NCBI GenBank assembly: GCA_011391295.1
Contig: JAABQT010000091.1
Span: 1-6,672, forward strand
DNA length: 6,672 nt
Direction: 5' to 3'
Source of the DNA: Betaproteobacteria bacterium
GTDB lineage: Bacteria > Pseudomonadota > Gammaproteobacteria > Burkholderiales > SG8-39
The notes under the pieces were generated by a model. It worked only from the letters and a program-made list of their open reading frames with translations, was not told the DNA's origin and did no database searches. Shown piece after piece: positions 1 to 5,164 of the stretch; the stretch's first letter is position 1; each line of letters starts with the position of its first letter. The position numbers and the translations under genes are program-made.

Positions 1-1055
1 ACCGGAAAGCGCGGGGCGCGCCAGCGCAGCATGCCGCCGGAGAGGTTGGCCACGCGCTCGAAGCCGGCCTTCTTCAGCAGCACCGTGGCCTGCGCCGAGC
101 GCGCGCCGGAGCGGCACACCGTGACGATCGGCATGAGCGCGTCCAGCTCCTTGGCGCGCGCGGCGAGCGCGCCGAGCGGCACCAGGCGCGCGCCGTCGAT
201 GTGGCCCATGGGTCCGTTGAATTCGTCCGGCTCGCGCACGTCCACCACCTGTACGCCGCGGCGGTTCTCTTCCAGCCAGTTGGGCTGCAGTTCCCAGATG
301 CCGGCAAACGTGTAGGTCAGCGGCGCCCAGTCCGGTTCGTCCGCGGGCGCGCGGGCCACGGCCGGTTTTCCGCAATTCAGGTTGGCCGGCACCGCTGCAT
401 CCATTTGCTTGGGGTGCGCGAGACCAAGGTGCTCCATGTAGCCGACGAAGTCCCCCTCACCCACGCTCTCCGCGAGGCGCGGGTTGTAGAGCTTTTCCTC
501 ACCCACGCTGGAAGCGGTAAGCCCGCGGTAGTCGTGCGCAGGGTAGATCAGGCAGCTCTCGGGCAGCGCGAAGATCTGCTCGCGCACCGAGCGGAACAGC
601 GTGCTTGCGCTGCCCTGCTGGAAATCGGTGCGCCCGCAGCCGCGGATCAGCACCGCGTCGCCCGTGAACACGATGGAGCGGTCGTCGAGCACGTAACTGA
701 GGCAACCGTTGGTATGCCCCGGCGTAGCGCGCACTTCCAGGTGGCGCCTGCCGAATTCGACACGCTTGCCGGGCTCGAGGTACCGGTCCGCGCCCTCTGC
801 GCCGCTCGCCTTGGCGATCGCGATTCGGCTGCCCAGTCGTTCGCGCACCAGCCACGCCCCGGTGACGTGGTCGGCGTGCACGTGCGTCTCCAGCGTCCAG
901 GTCAGCTTCAATCCCAGCTCTTCCACCAGCGCGACGTCGCGCCGCGCCTGCTCGAACACCGGGTCGATGAGCAGCGCCTGGCGCGTGCCCGCGTCGCCCA
1001 GCAGGTAGGTGTAGGTCGAGGACTGCGGGTCGAACAGCTGCCGGAAAATGAGCAT
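1..1055 (-). CDS. Persulfide dioxygenase-rhodanese fusion protein (C-terminus cut by window edge)
   Basis: This two-domain enzyme of sulfide/thiol detoxification should oxidise glutathione persulfide to sulfite with O2 (ETHE1-type domain) and move sulfane sulfur with its rhodanese domain. About 351 residues are visible, starting [10 protein letters not shown], with no stop before the edge. The N-terminal metallo-beta-lactamase fold (about 1-240) has THVHADH at 57-63, H114 in TPGHT, D133 in TGD and H174 in YPAHDY. H58, H114 and D133 match the ETHE1 mononuclear iron ligands in kind and spacing. The C-terminal rhodanese domain (about 255-352) has VDVREPDEF and the active-site loop CRSGARS with C314, so both domains look catalytically intact. 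The ATG at 1053-1055 gives the usual family N-terminus; no Shine-Dalgarno sequence precedes it and no in-frame ATG lies just upstream. It is cytoplasmic, with no signal peptide. It is divergent from the tRNA gene and probably functionally unrelated to the operon on the right. Family identity is firm; physiological substrate is inferred. Confidence 0.95.
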   Translation of the reverse strand, partial: MLIFRQLFDPQSSTYTYLLGDAGTRQALLIDPVFEQARRDVALVEELGLKLTWTLETHVHADHVTGAWLVRERLGSRIAIAKASGAEGADRYLEPGKRVEFGRRHLEVRATPGHTNGCLSYVLDDRSIVFTGDAVLIRGCGRTDFQQGSASTLFRSVREQIFALPESCLIYPAHDYRGLTASSVGEEKLYNPRLAESVGEGDFVGYMEHLGLAHPKQMDAAVPANLNCGKPAVARAPADEPDWAPLTYTFAGIWELQPNWLEENRRGVQVVDVREPDEFNGPMGHIDGARLVPLGALAARAKELDALMPIVTVCRSGARSAQATVLLKKAGFERVANLSGGMLRWRAPRFP

Positions 1056-1061
1056 GGGCGC

Positions 1062-1067
1062 ATTGTA
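1062..1067 (-). promoter_or_regulatory. Candidate -10 element for the persulfide dioxygenase gene
   Basis: TACAAT reads on the minus strand and ends only 6 bases before the ATG at 1055. If it is used, transcription would begin at or next to the start codon and the mRNA would be essentially leaderless, which agrees with the absence of a Shine-Dalgarno sequence. I see no convincing -35 hexamer at 16-18 bases, so the call is weak. Confidence 0.3.
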
Positions 1068-1110
1068 GGGCCGCGTGGAGTGCGTCGTTCCAGCGCCCAC
1101 GCCGAGCGGG

Positions 1111-1140
1111 TTGCCCGCGGCCCCCGGGACCACGTAAAAT
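1111..1140 (+). promoter_or_regulatory. Probable sigma-70 promoter of the tRNA-Val gene
   Basis: TTGCCC (1111-1116) and TAAAAT (1135-1140) are separated by 18 bases and end 17 bases before the mature tRNA. The bases after the -10 box (1142-1150) are G/C-rich, like the discriminators of stable RNA promoters under stringent control. The local A/T run stands out against very GC-rich surroundings. The stringent-control reading is inference. Confidence 0.6.
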
Positions 1141-1157
1141 TGCGCCCCGCTCCGTAA

Positions 1158-1232
1158 GGGTCGTTAGCTCAGCGGTAGAGCACTGCTCTCACACAGCAGG
1201 GGCCACTGGTTCGATCCCAGTACGACCCACCA
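1158..1232 (+). tRNA. tRNA-Val (anticodon CAC), CCA encoded
   Basis: A full cloverleaf can be folded by eye. The acceptor stem pairs GGGTCGT (1158-1164) with ACGACCC (1222-1228), 7 bp, followed by discriminator A1229 and an encoded CCA (1230-1232). The D arm is GCTC/GAGC around AGCGGTA. The anticodon stem pairs CTGCT with AGCAG around the loop CTCACAC, giving anticodon CAC at 1190-1192, which reads the GTG valine codon. The T arm is ACTGG-TTCGATC-CCAGT. No mismatch disrupts a stem, so the gene should be functional. It stands alone here with its own promoter, and no other tRNA follows. Confidence 0.96.
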
Positions 1233-1260
1233 GAGAAAGATCCTACTGCGAAATCCGCCG

Positions 1261-1286
1261 GGCGCGGCGCTGACCTGCGCGGTGCC
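1261..1286. repeat. Imperfect GC-rich hairpin in the tRNA 3' trailer region
   Basis: The arms ggcgcggcgc (1261-1270) and gcgcggtgcc (1277-1286) pair over 10 positions, with one G-G mismatch and one G-T wobble, around a 6-base loop. No T-run follows on either strand, so it is not a classical intrinsic terminator. It could mark the end of the tRNA transcript or be chance in GC-rich DNA. Confidence 0.3.
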
Positions 1287-1356
1287 GGGCTCTGACGGCC
1301 GCCCCTATGACATCCATCTGCCCGAGGATTACGGTCCGGGGCGACCAATGCCGGTG
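1282..1356 (+). pseudogene. Remnant of an esterase-like alpha/beta-hydrolase N-terminus
   Basis: One frame from GTG at 1282 encodes a segment containing GRPYDIHLPEDYGPGRPMPV. This pattern (GR-x-Y-D-[IL]-x-[LV]-P-x-x-Y-x-x-x-R-P-x-P-V) resembles the first strands of polyhydroxybutyrate-depolymerase/carboxylesterase-like hydrolases, where a hydrophobic strand and an HG oxyanion motif should follow. They do not: after the final PV the frame becomes unrelated residues and then runs antisense into the dehydrogenase gene. No GXSXG nucleophile motif or remaining catalytic domain is present, so this can only be a truncated remnant. The frame stays open upstream into the tRNA with no clear start or Shine-Dalgarno, so the 5' end may also be lost. 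Family assignment rests on about 20 residues and is tentative. Confidence 0.45.
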
Positions 1357-1379
1357 ACCACCATCACTTTGCCAGACAT
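1329..1379 (-). pseudogene. Remnant start of a short-chain dehydrogenase/reductase gene
   Basis: On the minus strand, 39 bases after the stop of the hydroxyacid dehydrogenase, an ATG at 1379 opens MSGKVMVVTG. This is the typical first strand and start of the TGxxxGxG cofactor loop of short-chain dehydrogenases. AGGGAG (1389-1394) lies 9 bases upstream as a good Shine-Dalgarno sequence. The frame then loses the family pattern and stops after 16 codons (TAA at 1329-1331), inside the esterase-like remnant. I infer that a complete dehydrogenase gene once followed the hydroxyacid dehydrogenase in one operon and was cut by a deletion. The match is short, but start, ribosome site, operon position and motif all agree. 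Confidence 0.5.
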
Positions 1380-1418
1380 GGCTTCAAGCTCCCTGGATAT
1401 CGAATCGCAGAGCGCAGA

Positions 1419-2324
1419 TCAGGACTTGCTCAGCACGCCGAGGGTCGCGCCCGACATGCGTTCCAGCTCACGGGCGACCACCGTCTGGTCGAGCTTGCCG
1501 TTGCCGGCCGCGCGCGCGGCGTTGTAGATCTGCAGCGCCGTGGCGCCGATCAGCACGGGCGATTGCAGTTGCGTGGCCGTTTCGACGAACAGGCGCAGAT
1601 CCTTGAACATCAGGTCGAGCGCAAAGCCGGGTTGGTAGTTTCCTGCCAGCGCATGGGTATTGAGATGGTTCTCCAGCATCCAGCTGCGGCCCGAACTCGT
1701 CTGCAGAATAGAGAACAGGGTATCCAGGTCGAGCCCGGCCTTGCGCCCCACCAGCAGCGCTTCCAGCGCGGCAACGGTATGGGCAGCCACCAGCGCCTGG
1801 TTGACGAGTTTCGCCGCCTGGCCGTTGCCGGAGTCGCCGCAGTGGACGATTTTCCTGCCGATGGCCTGCAGCACCGGTCGGGCGCGCTCCAGTGCGTCCG
1901 CTGCACCACCCACCATGATGGTAAGGGTCGCCGCCTGCGCGCCCGGGGGCCCGCCGCTGACCGGGCAGTCGAGGAACGATGCGCCCGCAGCCCTGGCAAG
2001 CGCCGCCATGTCGCGTGCGCTGGCCGGATCCACGGTACTCGTGTCGCAAACCACCGCGCCTTTGGGCAGATGGGAGATCAGTCCCGCGTCGCCGCAGCAT
2101 ACTGCGCGCAGCGCCGGTGCGTCCGGCAGGCTGATCACGACGCCCGCCGATCGTGCCGCCAGCGTGCGCAAGTCCGCGCTGGGGATCGCGCCAGTCTCGC
2201 GTGCACGGGCGAGCGCGGTTGCATCCAGATCGAACGCATGCACGTCGAATCCCGCCTTGACGAGATTCGCGCACATGTGCGAACCCATGATCCCGACCCC
2301 CACCATGCCGACCTTGGTCTTCAC
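1419..2324 (-). CDS. NAD(P)-dependent beta-hydroxyacid dehydrogenase (3-hydroxyisobutyrate dehydrogenase / tartronate semialdehyde reductase family)
   Basis: This 301-residue cytoplasmic oxidoreductase interconverts a 3-hydroxy acid and its semialdehyde. The N-terminal Rossmann domain has GVGIMGSHMCANL at 9-21 (GxGxMGxxM...N signature). An acidic residue after the second strand (FDLD, 31-34) suggests NAD rather than NADP preference. The substrate-binding motif DCPVSGGPPGAQAATL spans 119-134, the catalytic lysine is K172 in GQAAKLVNQ with N175, and KDL (241-243) lies in the all-helical C-terminal domain. Length is normal and all key residues are present. The start is GTG at 2322-2324, preceded by AGGA (2332-2335) at 7 bases. 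It is divergent from the E1 operon across 88 bases and was probably followed by a short-chain dehydrogenase, now a remnant. The exact substrate (3-hydroxyisobutyrate, glycerate/tartronate semialdehyde or another 3-hydroxy acid) cannot be decided from motifs. Confidence 0.9.
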   Translation of the reverse strand: MKTKVGMVGVGIMGSHMCANLVKAGFDVHAFDLDATALARARETGAIPSADLRTLAARSAGVVISLPDAPALRAVCCGDAGLISHLPKGAVVCDTSTVDPASARDMAALARAAGASFLDCPVSGGPPGAQAATLTIMVGGAADALERARPVLQAIGRKIVHCGDSGNGQAAKLVNQALVAAHTVAALEALLVGRKAGLDLDTLFSILQTSSGRSWMLENHLNTHALAGNYQPGFALDLMFKDLRLFVETATQLQSPVLIGATALQIYNAARAAGNGKLDQTVVARELERMSGATLGVLSKS

Positions 2325-2412
2325 TGCGAATTCCTAGAGGAAAAGCGCGATCCTACCCCACCATGCAGTGCGAACAGACGCCTCGGCGGTGCGACGGTAG
2401 ACTTGCGGCGGC
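2325..2412. promoter_or_regulatory. Divergent intergenic region between the hydroxyacid dehydrogenase and the E1 operon
   Basis: These 88 bases must hold both divergent promoters. For the dehydrogenase, minus-strand TAGGAT (2350-2355) is a candidate -10 box, leaving a leader of about 19 bases that contains the AGGA ribosome site. For the E1 operon, plus-strand TAGACT (2398-2403) is a candidate -10 box ending 9 bases before the first ATG. Neither has a good -35 match, which would fit activator dependence. Two small palindromes are visible: TTCCT-AG-AGGAA (2331-2342), covering the dehydrogenase ribosome site, and CGCC-TC-GGCG (2379-2388). Either could be an operator half, or chance. No regulator gene is in the window. 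Confidence 0.4.
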
Positions 2413-3420
2413 ATGAACAGACCAATGAACGACGAGCGCGCGCTGGCGCTCTACCGCACGATGGCGCGCATCCGCGCATTCGAAGACGCCGCCGAACAGG
2501 CGTCCAAAGGCGGCGTCGCGGCCTTCGGTGCGAGCCTGTCGCAAGCCGAAGTGCGCGGCCCGCTGCATCTGTCCACGGGACAGGAGGCGGTGCCGGCCGG
2601 CGTGTGCGCGCACCTCGGCATCACCGACCTGCTCACCTCCACGCACCGCGGCCACGGCCACACCATCGCCAAGGGCGCGGCGCCCGATCGCATGATGTGC
2701 GAGCTGTTCGGGCGCGCGAGCGGCTACAACGGCGGCAAGGGCGGCTCGATGCACATCGCCGATTTCTCGGTGGGCATGCTCGGCGCGAACGGCGTGGTCG
2801 CCGCCGGCATCCCGATCGCGGTCGGTGCAGCGCACGCCCTGCGCGCGCGCGGCGGCAGCAACGTCGTCGCCTGCTTCTTCGGCGACGGCGCCATCAACCG
2901 GGGACCGTTCCTCGAGGGCCTGAACTGGGCCGCGGTGCATGCGCTGCCGATCCTGTTCGTGTGCGAAGACAACCGCTGGGCGGCGACCACGGCGAGCGAG
3001 TCAAACACCGCGGGCGCCGGCGCGCTGGCCCGCGCGCAAGCGATCGGCGTGCCCGGCGCGCAGGTCGACGGCAACGACGTGTTCGCGGTGTGGGACGCGG
3101 CGGGAAATCTGCTCGCCGAAATACGCCAGGGCGGCGGCCCGCGCCTGCTGCACGCGATTACCTATCGCGTGAAGGGCCACGTCTCGGTGGACGCCGCGGC
3201 CTATCGCGACGCCGCGCAGCACGAAAGGGAAATCGAGCGCGATCCGCTGGTGCTCGCCGCGCAGCGCATTGCCAAACCCGATCAGTTGGAAGCCATCGGG
3301 CGCGAGGCGCGCGGGGAAGTCGCAGCAGCGCTCGCCGCGGCGCACGCCGCGCCCTGGCCCGAACCGCGCGCTGCCTACACCGACGTACAGGACACCGGGG
3401 CGGGCCGATGGCGCGGATGA
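2413..3420 (+). CDS. Thiamine-diphosphate-dependent 2-oxoacid/acetoin dehydrogenase E1 component, alpha subunit
   Basis: This 335-residue alpha subunit of an alpha2beta2 E1 enzyme decarboxylates a 2-oxo acid (or cleaves acetoin) with thiamine diphosphate, normally passing the acyl group to lipoyl-E2. Visible motifs are HLSTGQEAV (52-60), THRGHGHTIAKG (77-88), GGKGGSMHI (107-115), the ThDP/Mg2+ motif opening with GDGAINRGPFLEGLNW (157-172) and its closing asparagine N187 in CEDNRWAATT. Between RAFED (21-25) and HLSTGQEA the segment is about 10 residues longer than in typical acetoin or pyruvate E1-alpha (AAFGASLSQAEVRG), and EDNRWAATT replaces the common NNxYAxxTP. Substrate range may therefore differ. 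The start could be ATG 2413 or the in-frame ATG 2425, which also gives a family-like N-terminus; neither has a good Shine-Dalgarno. It is the first gene of the operon and overlaps the next by 13 bases. Confidence 0.92.
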   Translation: MNRPMNDERALALYRTMARIRAFEDAAEQASKGGVAAFGASLSQAEVRGPLHLSTGQEAVPAGVCAHLGITDLLTSTHRGHGHTIAKGAAPDRMMCELFGRASGYNGGKGGSMHIADFSVGMLGANGVVAAGIPIAVGAAHALRARGGSNVVACFFGDGAINRGPFLEGLNWAAVHALPILFVCEDNRWAATTASESNTAGAGALARAQAIGVPGAQVDGNDVFAVWDAAGNLLAEIRQGGGPRLLHAITYRVKGHVSVDAAAYRDAAQHEREIERDPLVLAAQRIAKPDQLEAIGREARGEVAAALAAAHAAPWPEPRAAYTDVQDTGAGRWRG

Positions 3421-4382
3421 ACTATGCGCAGGCCGGCTGCAGCGCGCTCGAAGCCGCCATGCGCAGCGATGCGAGCGTCGTGGTGCTCGGCGAGGACGTC
3501 GGGCGCGGCGGCATCTTCGGCCAGTACCACGGGCTGCAGCAGGCCTTCGGCGAACAGCGTGTCATCGACACGCCGATCTCCGAGTCCACGATCCTCGGCG
3601 CCGCCGTCGGCATGGCGCTCGCCGGGCTGCGGCCGGTGGTCGAGATGCGCGTGGTGGATTTCGCGCTGTGCGCCATCGACGAGCTCGTCAACCAGGCGGC
3701 GAAGGCGCGCTACATGTTCGGCGGACAGGGACGCGTGGGAATGGTCGCGCGCCTGCCGAACGGATTGTGGAGCGGCTCGGCGGCGCAGCATTCGCAGAGC
3801 CTGGAAGCCTGGTTCGCGCACATCCCCGGCCTGGTGGTGGTTGCGCCGGCGACGCCGCAGGACAACCATGGATTGCTGCGCGCTGCGCTCGCCTGCGGCG
3901 ACCCGGTGGTGTACCTCGAGCACAAGGAACTCTGGGGCCTGCAAGGCGAGGTCGAGCCGGCGCAGCTCGCGCGGCTCGGCGAGGCCGAGATCGCGCGCCC
4001 CGGGCGCGACGTCACCGTGGTGACCTGGTCGCGCACGCGGCACACCGCGCTCCAGGCAGCCGCGCTCGCCGAGAAACAAGGCGTATCTCTCGAAGTCATC
4101 GACCTGCGCACCATCTGGCCCTGGGACCGCGACGCGGTGCTCGCTTCGGCGGCGCGCACCGGCCGGGTGCTGATCACGCACGAAGCGGTGCAGGTGGCGG
4201 GATTCGGCGCGGAGATCGCCGCCACGCTCGCCGAGGAGACCGACGCGCGCGTGCGCCGGCTCGGCGCACCGCGCGTCCCGGTGGGCTATTCGCAGCCGCT
4301 GGAGGACGAGTCGCGCATCACACCGCAGGGGATCGCCGCGGCCTGCGTCGAATTGCGCCATGCCCGGCCTGCTCACCGCTGA
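3408..4382 (+). CDS. Thiamine-diphosphate-dependent 2-oxoacid/acetoin dehydrogenase E1 component, beta subunit
   Basis: The 324-residue beta subunit partners the preceding E1-alpha; the active sites form at the alpha/beta interface. Motifs in order are VVVLGEDVGRGGIFGQYHGL (24-43), TPISESTILGAAVGMALAG (55-73) with E59 as the glutamate that activates the ThDP aminopyrimidine, FALCAIDELVNQAAKARYMF (85-104), AAQHSQSLEAWFAHIPG (125-141) with conserved H128, YLEHK (169-173), DLRTIWPWD (232-240) in the C-terminal transketolase-like domain, and HEAVQVAGFGAEIAA (258-272). Length is normal for the family. The start at 3408 (MARMNYAQA) overlaps E1-alpha by 13 bases; ATG 3417 overlaps its stop as ATGA and is a possible alternative. 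The gene reads on directly into the next one with a 23-base overlap, implying translational coupling. No E2 or E3 gene follows in the window. Confidence 0.93.
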   Translation: MARMNYAQAGCSALEAAMRSDASVVVLGEDVGRGGIFGQYHGLQQAFGEQRVIDTPISESTILGAAVGMALAGLRPVVEMRVVDFALCAIDELVNQAAKARYMFGGQGRVGMVARLPNGLWSGSAAQHSQSLEAWFAHIPGLVVVAPATPQDNHGLLRAALACGDPVVYLEHKELWGLQGEVEPAQLARLGEAEIARPGRDVTVVTWSRTRHTALQAAALAEKQGVSLEVIDLRTIWPWDRDAVLASAARTGRVLITHEAVQVAGFGAEIAATLAEETDARVRRLGAPRVPVGYSQPLEDESRITPQGIAAACVELRHARPAHR

Positions 4383-5148
4383 CAGCGTCACCGAGCTGCA
4401 AGCCCGGCATCGCGGCGCGGTGCTGGTCGCCGGCTCGCACGGCGGGCGCCTCGCCGCCTACTACGCCTCGCGCGCCGGCGTGCACGCCGTGATCCTCAAC
4501 GACGCCGGCCTCGGCAAGGAGGGCGCCGGCGTCGCGGGAATCGCGGCGCTCGAGGCCGTGGGCATGGCCGCGGCCGCGGCGGATTGCGCCACGGCGCGCA
4601 TCGGCGACGGGGCCGATACGCTCGGGCGCGGCGTGGTGAGCCGAGTGAATGCGCTCGCCGCTGCTTGCGGCGTCGTTCCCGGAATGCCGGTGCGCGATGC
4701 CGCGGTACTGCTGGCGCGCGCGCCGACGCCGCGCGGCACGCTTGCTTCGCCCGGCGAGGGCCGCTTTCTCCTGCGCGCAGCGCCACCCGAGATCTGGGCG
4801 CTGGATTCCGTGGGACTTGCATTGCCCGAAGACGCGGGCCGCGTGCTCATCTTCGGCTCGCACGGCGCGCTGCATGGCGGGCGGGTTGATTCGGCGATTC
4901 CGGTCCCGGCGAAAGCGGCGGCGTTCCATGACGCCGGGGCCAAAGCCGAGGACATGACCCGCTTGCCGGCGCTGGCGGCGCGCGGCATCCCGGCGGTCAC
5001 GGTGAGCGCCGCGAGCGCGCGCATCGGCGAAGCGCGCTCGATGTGGGACAGCGGCGTGCTCTCGCAGGTCAATGCGCCTGCGGCGGCGCTCGGTGCGCGC
5101 ATCGGGCAGCCGCTCGCGGAATTATTCGGCCGCGCGTTCCCGGTGTAG
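4360..5148 (+). CDS. Unrecognised protein with two tandem homologous halves (GSHG/DAG/ARIG/VNA motifs)
   Basis: I do not recognise a named family. The 262-residue protein has no signal peptide or clear membrane segment and is rich in Ala and Gly. It is an internal duplication of two units of about 95 residues (about 20-117 and 161-256) joined by a linker of about 40 residues. Each unit carries the same motifs in the same order: VLVAGSHGG (21-29) / VLIFGSHGA (162-170); NDAG (47-50) / HDAG (190-193); ARIG (79-82) / ARIG (220-223); GVVSRVNALAA (91-101) / GVLSQVNAPAA (232-242). The interval from ARIG to VNA is identical in both halves. Hydrophobic strands before GSHG and DAG suggest an alpha/beta fold with a ligand site using H27, D48, R80, N97 and their counterparts H168, D191, R221, N238. 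The ATG at 4360 lies inside the 3' end of the E1-beta gene (23-base overlap), so it is co-translated with E1 and followed closely by the lyase. A role in the same pathway, catalytic or in substrate handling, is inferred. Confidence 0.85.
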   Translation: MPGLLTADSVTELQARHRGAVLVAGSHGGRLAAYYASRAGVHAVILNDAGLGKEGAGVAGIAALEAVGMAAAAADCATARIGDGADTLGRGVVSRVNALAAACGVVPGMPVRDAAVLLARAPTPRGTLASPGEGRFLLRAAPPEIWALDSVGLALPEDAGRVLIFGSHGALHGGRVDSAIPVPAKAAAFHDAGAKAEDMTRLPALAARGIPAVTVSAASARIGEARSMWDSGVLSQVNAPAAALGARIGQPLAELFGRAFPV

Positions 5149-5151
5149 ACT
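5146..5151 (+). promoter_or_regulatory. Candidate internal -10 element upstream of the lyase
   Basis: TAGACT, overlapping the stop codon of the 262-residue protein, ends 13 bases before the GTG of the lyase. The same hexamer in a similar context (GGTAGACT versus GGTGTAGACT) lies upstream of the E1-alpha gene. No -35 match is evident. It could give the lyase and ligase an extra promoter, or it may be coincidence. Confidence 0.25.
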
Positions 5152-5164
5152 CGCCGGCACCGCC

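Noticed and set aside
201..1157. A 318-codon plus-strand open frame.
   Set aside because: It is antisense to the persulfide dioxygenase gene, whose iron and rhodanese motifs are intact; the plus-strand product shows no recognisable domain.
1261..1286. An intrinsic terminator for the tRNA or the hydroxyacid dehydrogenase transcript.
   Set aside because: A hairpin can form, but no T-run follows on either strand, so it is listed only as an imperfect hairpin.
1233..1418. An attachment site or integrase-linked element at the tRNA 3' end.
   Set aside because: I see no repeat of the tRNA 3' end in the window and no integrase or transposase; only two gene remnants are visible.
1563..4382. A 939-codon plus-strand open frame reading through the antisense of the hydroxyacid dehydrogenase and the E1-alpha gene before joining E1-beta.
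   Set aside because: Only the part from 3408 has protein-family motifs. The upstream part is Arg/Ala-rich shadow sequence from GC-rich codons, overlapping two well-supported genes.
5072..5164. An upstream ATG extension of the lyase.
   Set aside because: The extra 31 residues are Arg/Ser-rich, overlap the previous gene by 77 bases and do not resemble the family N-terminus, which starts at the GTG at 5165.
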